In this document: positions 54,563-63,182 of the stretch, in pieces
How the letters are laid out: each line of letters opens with the position of its first letter
Position numbering within the stretch: the stretch's first letter is position 1
Assembly: GCA_963760935.1 (NCBI GenBank)
Contig: CAVXFB010000003.1
Coordinates: 186,001-250,000, forward strand
Length of the DNA stretch: 64,000 bases
Origin: CAVXFB01 sp963760935
GTDB taxonomy: Bacteria > Planctomycetota > Planctomycetia > Pirellulales > Thermoguttaceae
Reading direction: 5' to 3'
Made by a program: the position numbers and the translations under genes
The notes under the pieces: model-generated
Seen by the model: only the letters and a program-made list of their open reading frames with translations
Databases searched by the model: none
What the model was told of the DNA's origin: nothing

Positions 54563-55064
54563 GTGTAAGTCCTCTCCCAGCCTGATGGTGGTGAAGGGTA
54601 GCGAAGCACAGTGGCGTCATCGCGAGGTGGCGTCGGAAGGAAGTGCGGAGCAAGACCGCGGCCTGACGTACAGAGACCGGATCGGAGGCCGCGCGGACCG
54701 GGCGAGTCGGCAAAAGGCGACAAAGCCCAAATCCGGCAAAGGGACGTGGGGCAAATTCGGCAGGTGTGCGGGGAAGGCAGTCAAACTTACCTCGGGAGGT
54801 CTGCATCGCGTCTGGGATTCCAGACGGAGGAAGCCGCGCGGCAGAAGTCAGCAGAGGGCCCGAACCGCCGACAGCCCACATGGTCCGTGGCGGATCGCAC
54901 GCAGCCTCAACCTGAGCTTTGCAATGCCGAATGCCTATTTCCAATCGCTTGGCCTGCCGACTCTGGTTGTCCGGCCGCCGGTGTAACCAGCCGAACCGCC
55001 GTGTACGGCCCCGTACGCACGGTGGTGTGACAGGGACGGCCCACGAGGGCTTGCCTATGTCGAT
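54563..55064 (+). ncRNA. ORF-less group II intron
   Basis: About 500 bases with the conserved core of a group II intron and no reverse transcriptase. The 5' part starts GTGTAAGTCC and contains typical domain I strings (TAGCGAAGC, CGTCGGAAGGAAG, AGCAAGACCG, CCTGACGTACAG). CAGAAGTCAGCAGAGG near 54840 is the segment that usually precedes the intron ORF. Domain V spans about 54995-55026: nine-bp lower helix ACCGCCGTG / CACGGTGGT with a CGC triad and the G-U wobble, a two-base CG bulge, then stem TACG / CGTA. Domain VI follows with a bulged A at 55057. Exact ends are approximate. It sits just after the terminator. Confidence 0.8.
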
Positions 55065-55191
55065 TCTACGTGCGTGCAGCAACAGCTCGGGCATGTACCA
55101 CTCTGTTCCTCGCTTTCATTTTTCTCATGCCATTTTAACGCTACGCTAATTTGCCGGTGGTATAAGTAGTTCGTCGAAGAGGAGGTACTCC

Positions 55192-57118
55192 GTGGTTCGG
55201 CGATTCTGCAAGAAAACGTTTGCCGTGGGCCTATGTGTGCTGGGCCTTGCCTTGGCCACTATGGGTGGCTGCAGTTCCGACTCTGCCCCGAGTGAAGAGC
55301 GCGGCCAGGGCGGCCTGCCCAAAGCAGAGTTAGATGCGCTCGCAAAGAAAGCGAGGGCCGAGGAGGAGCAGGAGTACGCGACAATCAAGGCACGCTGGGA
55401 GGCGCAACATCCCAGCGCAGCGCGACCGAAGCCACCCGCAAGCCCGGCCCCAGCGACCGCGACTGTGGCTGTCGCGGCAGCAGCGCAGACTCCTGTTGCG
55501 CCGTCGCCGCAACCCCAACAGCCAGTGCGCCGGACGACGTCGCCCAATGGAAACGTGACGACTACTATGCCGCGAAGCGGGAAGGCGATCCGCGAATTGT
55601 GGCCGCCGTGGCGTACCTTGGCGAGCATTTTGCCGGTAAGGAGAGTGCGGCCGCCTTGCTCGCCCGGCTGTTGGAGCCGCCGAGGGACGATCCTTTTGCC
55701 GAGCACTCGCAACAGTCGGCGGCGGTCACTCCTCAACTCGCGCAAGCAATCATTACCGCGCTGGCCGCTAATGGCACTCCGCAGGCACGACAGACAATCG
55801 AACGATTCTTGGTCAACGAGTCGAAAGTCGGAGGCAATCCGACGTTGGCAACAATGGCGCTGAAGGTGATATTCGGTTTCGCCGGTCAAGAGAGCGATGA
55901 CCTGCTGTTTCGCGCGATCACGTCTGCAACCCGTGCCGGAGAGCGTCTTCCGCCAGACATGCTGGCGTCGGTCGCGGCATCCGCGTCCGAGATGCTCCGA
56001 GTTCGCTTGGCAAACTACATGGCTTCCTCCGATACGCCGCAGGCGATCTACGACGAGCTCTGGACGTGCTTGCGAGAGTCGTGGCCGGAGAATCTGGCGG
56101 CCCAAGTCGTGCTTTACAATTGCCGGCGTCCCGCGCCCAGGACAAGCGTCTGCTGGAAACGCAGTTCTCGGCGGCAAGCAGCACCGCAATGAGCCGGCTG
56201 CTGGGCGTTCGCTCACCCACCGAGGTTACCCAGTATACAGCCAACCCCTACGCGGTGGCCAAGCATCTTTGGGGTGCAGGGCTTGCGAAGGCCCTGGAGC
56301 ATGGGCTCGTATCGGTCGAGGTGTTGCGCACTCGGGCTGATCTAGTGCTGTTGGCAGCCACCATTCCTAACGAGCGCGTACGCGCCGCATTGCTGCGATT
56401 GCTACAGTCTCATTGTGACGAACAACCACCCGGCCTGGACGCGGAAGGTGCTCTCAATCGCGTCACTCTCGATCCGGGTTTTCTGATCGTGGTGAAGATG
56501 CTGCCGCGCAAGGATCCTGATGATGCCAGGACAACGGCAATTGCAAAGCCCGCGAGGTTGGCTGCGGTACTGCAAGCGAGGCAACAACTCGACCACAGTG
56601 CACAACAATGGATGAAGTTTTCCGAAAGCGTGTTGCAAACCATGCGGCAGCAATTTTGTTCTGTCGCGACTTCGGCCGGAGGTGGCAGCAATCTGAGAGA
56701 GGCAAGCCCGGACAGCGACGATCTGCATCTAAAAATACATCCGCAATCAGAAGTCCTGACAACATACCGAGCTGACTGGCCGGAGGGTCTCGATGCCAAA
56801 GCAAATGGATTAAGTCTTTCGCCCATGAAGGTTCGCTATCTGCGCATGCAACTGAGGGCGCGGCCCGCACGATTGCTAGCGTATTACCGCCACCAACTGC
56901 CTAATTGCAAGGAGCATACGATTCAGGGAGGAACTTGGCTCGACATGATCGCACGCACCGACGAGGAAGGAACTGTGCGGTCGACAGATGTGCTGATCAC
57001 CCCATCCAACACGAGTCTTAGCAACTTCTCCGACCAGGAGCAACGGCTGATCGTCGAGGTGCTTTCCATCCGAGTCGGCGGTCTGCCTACAAGCCAACTG
57101 GTCGCCGAAGGCAAGTGA
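55192..57118 (+). pseudogene. Conserved lipoprotein, two frameshifts
   Basis: A lipoprotein of about 640 residues when the frame is corrected. The GTG at 55192 follows GAGGAGGT. A signal peptide ends in the lipobox TMGGC (Cys27). A Pro/Ala/Gln linker leads to a helical domain (DDVAQWKRDDYYAAKREGDP, VAYLGEHFAGKESAAALL) and a long C-terminal region that ends RVGGLPTSQLVAEGK. The frame breaks near 55520 and again near 56130, yet sequence on both sides remains protein-like, so single-base indels are inferred. The PilM-fusion gene starts seven bases after its stop, so they form an operon. The function is unknown. Confidence 0.68.
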
Positions 57119-57125
57119 CCTGCCC

Positions 57126-59642
57126 ATGACGCTTGAGGTACCGAGCGGCTTTGATCCCTACCGAGTATGGTTAGGAGTCAACGAACCCCACCGCCCGCTC
57201 ACTGCCTACCAGTTGCTGGGGCTGTCGGCAGGCGAGGCGGACGTCGACGCAATCCGGTCGGCGGCCGGGCTGAAACGCGCCGCAATGCAGTCGCACCGTG
57301 CCGAAGCACCGCCAGCAATATGGGAGCAAGTGCATCAAGAAATGGAGGAAGCTATCGCAACTCTATTAGATTCCGACCGTAAGACAGCCTACGACATGGC
57401 GATGCGGATGGAAGAACGCCCATCGCGGCACCCATTCGTGCCATCCGAAGACGTTGCCCATGGCGCCGTGCTTCTTTGTGCACGATGCGGCACTAGCAAT
57501 CCGGCCACACGCGGATTCTGCGTCAACTGTGGCGCCGGCCTATGGGAACCCTGCCTCCAATGCGGCACGTTGAGCACCGTCGGAGAGAAGTTCTGCGGCG
57601 CCTGCGGCGTAAATCTCGCCGCCACCGTCGAGGAGCATCTGAATCGGTTTGCAATATCGACAATCGCATTGGACCAGATGCGCCGGGAAAGTCGCTTCGA
57701 TGAGGCGATCGATTTGGCCAAGACGCTCACCGCAATCGAGCACCCTCGGTTGAAGGAGCACAGAGCGACCGTCGCGCTCCTGATCCAACAATTGACCGCT
57801 GAGCGCGAAATGTGCCGCCTCGTCGCCGATCAGGCATACAAAGATGTCGAGGGACGTCTGGCCGAAGGAGACTATTCCGGGGCCGCACAAATTCTGGAAG
57901 GCGTGCCTGCTCCGATGCGCACCCCGCCGATGGAAAAGCTCCTCAACGAAGCCAGATCGCGTGCCGAAGAAATCGAGCAACTCAACTGCCAACTTCAACA
58001 GGCCGCTGACAGCAAGGTCGAGATTGTCATGGCGGCCGTTGCGCGGCTTCTTAGCTTGCAGCCAAACCATGCGCGGGCTCAACGTTTGGCCGACCATCTG
58101 CGGGAGCGCGTTGGCAAGGCAGCCAAGGTGCAACTGGCGGCCCATCGATACGACAAGGCTTTCACTCTGCTACAGCATTTTCCTTCCGAACTGCAAAGCC
58201 CGGCAATAGCCGGTTTGTACGAGCAGATTAGCGAACTGGCTTGGATGGCCCGAGAGGTGCGGACAGCGCCGGCAGTCACCCCGGTGCTGTTGGCCATCGC
58301 CGCGCGATTCCAGCGCGCCGTTGTCGACGATCAGGCCGTCGCAAAATTGGTGACCGAACTCAATCGCCGCGCCCAACTGCTCACCGGTTCGCCCCCGCAG
58401 GTGGCGATTCCTTGGGCGTCGCCCGCAAAAGGCCACGAGCCGGCTTTCCGTGTCGACTGGCGCACCGGGTGGCGCGGCCTCGCCGAGCAGGATGGTCTCG
58501 ATTCCTCAGTCTTGCGAGATAATCCGGGACGCTTCTTCGTGGCCGCCGGCCTGGCACTCCAAGGATTGGGCCAAGCACCCATCAGCATCAATCTCATGCC
58601 ATCCGACCGGCGCGGCTGGCGCGAACACGTCGGACGACTTATGCGCGTGCGGCTCGATCGATCCACTCCGCCTGCCTGGGGCGTAGATGTCGGCTCGAGC
58701 GCTCTGAAAGCCGTGAAACTTCAACCGGACGCTCACCAGGGCCGTGCGCTCGTCACGGCCGTCAAGCTGCTTGAATATCGCAAACCACTCAGCCAAGCGC
58801 TCAATGAAGAGGAAAAGGATTTCATCATTGCCGAAACCCTCAAGGAATTCGCAACGCACGTGAACCTCAAGACCGACCGGATATGCGTCGGCATCCCCAG
58901 TTCCTGGGCAGTTATCCGTCAGTGGACGGCGCCGGCATCCAGCGACGCCAAGCTTGATGCGCTAGTGCGACATGAGGCGAAGCACATGCTGCCGCTCGCA
59001 CTCGATCAATTGGTGTGGGACTATCAGAAGTTCGGCGCATCGACTCCTCCGGCAGCCACGTCGAATGGTTCAAAGAACGCGGTTGCCGCATCCTCGGACA
59101 TTCTGCTCGTAGCCGTTAAAAAGGCATTAGCCACCCAATTTGTCGAGCGACTGCAACAAGCGGGTCTACGCGCCGACATGATCCAAACCGATGGCTTGGC
59201 ACTCTACAACTTCCTTGCGTTCGAGTCGTTTGTAAACGACCAGAGCGCAACAACCGATCCCGACGAACCACAAAAAGCCATTGCCATACTCGACGTCGGC
59301 GACGATTCCTCGTATGTGCTCGTAGCATCGTCACGTTGCCTTTGGATCCGCAGCAGCGGCCTCGGCGGCCGAGCGATGAACACGGCCCTCGTGCGCGACT
59401 TCCAGTTAACATTCGCCGCCTCGGAGCAATGGAAGCGCGAGCCGACGGCCGCCGTCAGCCTCCATCACTTCCATAAGTCCATCGAGCCCATCTTTGCCGA
59501 TCTCGCCAAACAGCTTGGTCAGTCGCTGGCGCTATTTGGCAAGTCACGCCCCCAAGTGCTCATCGAGCGTGTGTGGCTCGTCGGGGGTGGCGCATGCGTC
59601 CACGGCCTATTAGGCCACCTGCGCCGGGCCGACATATCATGA
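57126..59642 (+). CDS. J-like / zinc-ribbon / PilM-like fusion protein
   Basis: An 838-residue soluble protein. Residues about 10-95 resemble a degenerate J-domain (DPYRVWLGVNE, AYQLLGLSAGEADVDAI, LLDSDRKTAYDMAM) but lack the HPD tripeptide. Residues 118-160 form a double zinc ribbon with CxxC pairs at Cys118/121, 132/135, 143/146 and 157/160. A helical repeat region follows. From about 515 the protein is PilM/FtsA-like: GVDVGSSALKAVKL (phosphate 1 loop), RICVGIPSSWAVIRQW, AILDVGDDSSYVLV and LVGGGACVHGLL. It stops about 50-60 residues short of a normal PilM end, so the last subdomain is missing. No pilin or PilN/O genes are near. Confidence 0.78.
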   Translation: MTLEVPSGFDPYRVWLGVNEPHRPLTAYQLLGLSAGEADVDAIRSAAGLKRAAMQSHRAEAPPAIWEQVHQEMEEAIATLLDSDRKTAYDMAMRMEERPSRHPFVPSEDVAHGAVLLCARCGTSNPATRGFCVNCGAGLWEPCLQCGTLSTVGEKFCGACGVNLAATVEEHLNRFAISTIALDQMRRESRFDEAIDLAKTLTAIEHPRLKEHRATVALLIQQLTAEREMCRLVADQAYKDVEGRLAEGDYSGAAQILEGVPAPMRTPPMEKLLNEARSRAEEIEQLNCQLQQAADSKVEIVMAAVARLLSLQPNHARAQRLADHLRERVGKAAKVQLAAHRYDKAFTLLQHFPSELQSPAIAGLYEQISELAWMAREVRTAPAVTPVLLAIAARFQRAVVDDQAVAKLVTELNRRAQLLTGSPPQVAIPWASPAKGHEPAFRVDWRTGWRGLAEQDGLDSSVLRDNPGRFFVAAGLALQGLGQAPISINLMPSDRRGWREHVGRLMRVRLDRSTPPAWGVDVGSSALKAVKLQPDAHQGRALVTAVKLLEYRKPLSQALNEEEKDFIIAETLKEFATHVNLKTDRICVGIPSSWAVIRQWTAPASSDAKLDALVRHEAKHMLPLALDQLVWDYQKFGASTPPAATSNGSKNAVAASSDILLVAVKKALATQFVERLQQAGLRADMIQTDGLALYNFLAFESFVNDQSATTDPDEPQKAIAILDVGDDSSYVLVASSRCLWIRSSGLGGRAMNTALVRDFQLTFAASEQWKREPTAAVSLHHFHKSIEPIFADLAKQLGQSLALFGKSRPQVLIERVWLVGGGACVHGLLGHLRRADIS

Positions 59643-59714
59643 TGACGACGATCCCGTTATACTAGCGGTACGTCGGTCTTCGATCAGGCAGCTTATTGGG
59701 CGGGGTCGCCGCAG

Positions 59715-60158
59715 ATGAACAAGGCATTCGTTCGTGAACCCGAGCAGGACGCTGAGTACTGCCCGCGTTGTGGCGCCAAGGGCCAGCAGGTCGGCCGAAC
59801 GACCGTCGAACGCTACGCTTCGGCAATGGCTCAGGGGGTGGCCGATCCGGCCAACTTCTGTCCCTCTCCGCGGTGCGAGGTCGCTTACTTCGATGCCTTT
59901 GATCGAATTATTCTTGCCGCGGACCTGGACAAGCCGGTTTACCCTAAGGACGTCGAGGCACCCATCTGCGCTTGCTTCGGTCTGACGCGCCGCGACATCG
60001 AGCAGGATGTTCGCGAGGGAGTGCGTGCCCGGTTAAAAGGCATCCTGGAAAAGGCCCAATTGCCCGATGCCCGATGTGCGCAACTCGCAGCCAACGGTCA
60101 GCCTTGCGTCGCCTGGGTGCAAAAGTACTATCTCCAATGCCTGGAACAGCAGAAGTAG
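59715..60158 (+). CDS. CopZ-like zinc and [2Fe-2S] protein
   Basis: A 147-residue protein with an N-terminal zinc-finger-like pair CPRCGAKGQQV and a second cysteine pair FCPSPRCEVAYFD. From about residue 84 there is a BFD/[2Fe-2S]-type segment, ICACFGLTRRDIEQDVREG, and more cysteines near the C-terminus (ARCAQLAANGQPC). This arrangement resembles the N-terminal domain of Archaeoglobus CopZ, without its copper-binding HMA domain. A redox-sensing or copper-related role is inferred, not shown. The ribosome-binding site is weak. Confidence 0.7.
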   Translation: MNKAFVREPEQDAEYCPRCGAKGQQVGRTTVERYASAMAQGVADPANFCPSPRCEVAYFDAFDRIILAADLDKPVYPKDVEAPICACFGLTRRDIEQDVREGVRARLKGILEKAQLPDARCAQLAANGQPCVAWVQKYYLQCLEQQK

Positions 60159-60178
60159 AACGCGGTCGATCCCCGCAG

Positions 60179-60655
60179 CTATCGGGCGATGTGACAACTG
60201 GCCAGCCCACGCTTTTCAAGATACTGCTGATGATACTCTTCGGCTCGCCAAAACGTTGACGCCGGCACGATCTCCGTGACAATCGGCCGTCGGTAAACTC
60301 TGCTGCTTTCCAACCGTTCCTTCGATGCAGTCGCCGTGTCGCTCTGCTCGGTCGTGTGATAGAAAATTACCGAGCGATACTGGCTGCCAACATCCGGCCC
60401 TTGCCGATTCCGCGTGGTTGGATCGTGGTTTTTCCAGAAGACCTCTAGAAGTTGCCCATAGGACACTCGCGCAGGATCGAACTCCACTTGCACGACTTCA
60501 GCGTGTCCGGTCTTGTCTGAGCATACGTCTTTGTACGTGGGATGATCAAAGCTGCCGCCGCTGTATCCGACGCTAGTAGACGTCACGCCGTCGACTTGGC
60601 GAAACGCGGCCTCGACCCCCCAAAAACAGCCGGCCCCAAACGTCGCCTTTTCCAT
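60179..60655 (-). CDS. msrA: Peptide methionine-S-sulfoxide reductase
   Basis: Repairs oxidised methionine with thioredoxin as donor. The ATG at 60655 (MEKATFGAGCFWGVEAAFRQ) matches the normal start; the frame is open 39 codons earlier. The catalytic cysteine is Cys10 in the GCFWG motif. GYSGGSFDHPTYKDVCSDKTGHAEVVQV and FWKNHDPTTRNRQGPDVGSQYRS (given in parts: GYSGG, TGHAEVVQV, DVGSQYRS) are the family blocks. The 158-residue length is typical of the MsrA-only form. The start lies beside AGGA at close spacing. Confidence 0.95.
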   Translation of the reverse strand: MEKATFGAGCFWGVEAAFRQVDGVTSTSVGYSGGSFDHPTYKDVCSDKTGHAEVVQVEFDPARVSYGQLLEVFWKNHDPTTRNRQGPDVGSQYRSVIFYHTTEQSDTATASKERLESSRVYRRPIVTEIVPASTFWRAEEYHQQYLEKRGLASCHIAR

Positions 60656-60989
60656 TTTCCTGTGCTCCGTCGCGAGGGATACATGCTCCGGATGCATTAT
60701 ATACGGGCCTGGATCGACGGAGAGCGCACAAAAGATCAGGCAGATCCGCGAAGCCAGACTTTCCTGGGCCAAATTATGACCTATGATTGACTAACGCGCC
60801 GGTACTTTAGCTTTGCTATGCGCGCCAACATAATCGGCGCGAACGGCAAAGCTTGCCCGGCCCGTATAATGGTCACGACCGGAAAGCATGACCATTTGCC
60901 GCTCGAGGCGAGGCAATTGCTTGACATTGTGACCGCGTGGCGGTCTGATGAATACGAACAAAATCTCTTCTGCGTATGGAGGTGTATGT

Positions 60990-61909
60990 ATGTCGAACTC
61001 GAAGAAACGCGTTCTCGCAATCGCGTGTGGCGTAATGATAGCAACGCTTGCGTTGCCAGCAGCTAGCTCCGCCAGTCTCTGCGGCTGGCTATTCGGCGGT
61101 TGCTCGGCGTGCAAAGCGCCAACCTGCGCGGCGCCCGTGGCCGTAGCACCGGCATGTGCCACCTGTGCGCCGCGTGCTTGCGGCTATATGCCAACGGTTG
61201 TCTACCGCGCGTTGTACCAACCGGCCGCTCCGTGCGCCGCCTGCGCCGCTCCGTGCAGCACCTGTGCGGCCTATCAGCCGGCCGGTTGTAGCACATGCGC
61301 TCCCGTCTATGCGACGACAACGTATCGGCCAGCGTTCGGCTGGATCAGCGAACCGCGTGTCGTGGCATACACAACGTATCGGCCTGTTGTTCCTGCCGTC
61401 GCATGCGGCTCATGTAACGCTTGTTCGAGTTGCAACACTTGCGCCGGCTACAGCCCATGCACCTCGTGCGGCGGCGGATGTGCCGCGGCATCCTACGGCG
61501 AGCCGGTTTCGAGTTGCCCCACATGCCAGTCAGCCGCGCCCGCCGCTCCGGTAGTGGTTGCGCCCGTCGCGCCCACGATGGTTGCCCCAAGCAGCGCGGC
61601 AACGGTTGTGCCCGGTCCATACCCTGGGCCCAGCCAGGCGCCCGCCATGCAAAATACGCCGACGCCGGACACGGGATCTCAAAGGACTTTTCAAGATAAC
61701 AAACCGTCGAGCAGCACCGAGCAGTTGAAGCCGATTCCGGAACAGCCCGGCGTCGCTTTAACTCGATGCCGAACCCGGTATTGCCAAACCCGGGCGACCG
61801 TACGGCAAGCAACGCCCGCTACACGACCGCGCGAGTGCAATTGATTGGCGGGCCGGTGGCGAAGCCCGTCGCAGTCGACAACGACGGTTGGCAGCCGGCC
61901 AACGAGTAG
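60990..61909 (+). CDS. Secreted Cys/Pro/Ala-rich protein, frameshift near the 3' end
   Basis: Starts at the ATG at 60990 with GGAGGT seven bases upstream and a signal peptide ending near AASSASL. The mature protein has many short cysteine pairs (CAPRACGY, CAACAAPCSTCAAY, CGSCNACSSCNTC) and TYRP motifs, then a Pro/Ala-rich half. Near 61755 the frame shifts: the uncorrected frame ends in unlikely Arg/Cys-rich sequence at 61844. The corrected frame gives LPNPGDRTASNARYTTARVQ and ends DGWQPANE at 61909. It probably forms disulfide-rich extracytoplasmic structure. Function is unknown. Confidence 0.7.
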
Positions 61910-61949
61910 TACACGACTCGAGCGTTTCCCGAAGAGCGAAGCAGCCCGC

Positions 61950-61973
61950 CGGCCCGCGCCGACGGGCCGCTTT
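61950..61973 (+). terminator. Likely terminator after the Cys-rich gene
   Basis: Perfect 7-bp stem CGGCCCG / CGGGCCG (61950-61956 and 61963-61969) around a 6-base loop, then CTTTGTTGTT. The T-run is interrupted, so termination may be partial. Confidence 0.6.
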
Positions 61974-62109
61974 GTTGTTGTGGCGCATGCCCCTTTGTCA
62001 CGGTACACGGGCCGTGCTTCCGGCTTTGCCCAGCCCGCTGGCCGAAACCTCGCAGGTCGGCTAAACTAAGCCGGATTGGTTCGATCGAGTCAGGCCCCTG
62101 TCTTGTCCC

Positions 62110-63102
62110 ATGCCTGCCAACCTTACCCAGCAATATCTCAAGGCCGAAGAGGAGTACCGTCGGGCAGCGACCCTGGAAGACGAGCTACAGTGCCTCCAGG
62201 TGATGATGAAGGAGATCCCCAAGCACAAGGGGACCGATCACCTTCAAGCCGAGCTCAAGTCGAAGATCGCCAAGCTGAAAAAAGAGTTGGCGACGGAAAA
62301 GAGCTCCGGCAAAAAGGGCCACGGCCTGCGCATCCCGCGGCAGGGAGCCGGCACAGTGACGCTTCTCGGCGGACCCAACGCCGGTAAGAGCCAACTGATC
62401 GCCAGCCTTACCCGGGCAACACCCGAAATCGCACCCTATCCATTTACGACAACCGTGCCGGCGCCCGCCATGATGCCCTGGGAAGACGTAACGGTGCAGT
62501 TGATCGACACGCCGCCGATTACCGCTGACTACATGGATGCGCACTTGCAAGGGTTGGTCCGCGCCGCCGACCTTGCCTTGCTCGTCGTCGATCTGGAGAA
62601 CGACAACGGGATCGAACTGGCCCAAGACGTCCTGGACCATCTTTTGCAAACGAAGACGCGTCTGGCAGCCAATTCGTCACTCGACGAACAAGACGTTGGT
62701 TTGTCGTACACAAAGACGTTTTCCGTCCCAAACAAGATCGATGCTCCCGGGGCCACTGAGCGGCTCGCCATGCTGCACGAGTTGCTCCCGCTGGATTTTA
62801 CCGAGCATGTCATTTCGGCAAAGACCGGCATCGGACTCGAGGCGCTGCGCGACGCGATCTATCGTTCTCTCGACGTTGTGCGGGTATATTCAAAACTACC
62901 TTCCGCCAAAGAGCCCGACCGCGAACGCCCCTTCACCGTCCGCCGTGGCAGCACCCTTCTGGACGTCGCCGGACTGGTCCACAAAGACTTCCTCGAAGGC
63001 CTGAAGTTCGCCCGCGTCTGGGGGTCTGCCGTCCACGATGGTACTCAGGTCAAGGCCGACTACGTGCTGCACGATCAGGATATCGTGGAATTGCACATGT
63101 AG
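62110..63102 (+). CDS. TGS-domain GTPase (DRG/Obg-like)
   Basis: A 330-residue predicted GTPase of the Obg/DRG superfamily. An N-terminal helical hairpin (about residues 1-70) precedes the G domain: G1 GGPNAGKS (87-94), G3 DTPP, and G4 NKID near residue 205. The C-terminal ~75 residues form a TGS domain (FTVRRGSTLLDVAGLVHKDF, ending HDQDIVELHM). The layout resembles archaeal and eukaryotic DRG proteins more than bacterial ObgE, which lacks TGS and has an N-terminal OBG fold. A ribosome-linked role is likely by family. Confidence 0.87.
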   Translation: MPANLTQQYLKAEEEYRRAATLEDELQCLQVMMKEIPKHKGTDHLQAELKSKIAKLKKELATEKSSGKKGHGLRIPRQGAGTVTLLGGPNAGKSQLIASLTRATPEIAPYPFTTTVPAPAMMPWEDVTVQLIDTPPITADYMDAHLQGLVRAADLALLVVDLENDNGIELAQDVLDHLLQTKTRLAANSSLDEQDVGLSYTKTFSVPNKIDAPGATERLAMLHELLPLDFTEHVISAKTGIGLEALRDAIYRSLDVVRVYSKLPSAKEPDRERPFTVRRGSTLLDVAGLVHKDFLEGLKFARVWGSAVHDGTQVKADYVLHDQDIVELHM

Positions 63103-63182
63103 CTGGCACACGCCGTACGCCGCGAGCGCCGGGGCTTATCCAAGGAAGGTGTCGCTTTCTGCCCCGCCGCGTCCTTCGTTCC

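Noticed and set aside
54501..54986. 161-residue plus-strand frame inside the intron region
   Set aside because: It follows structured RNA sequence of the group II intron and shows no reverse transcriptase or maturase motif.
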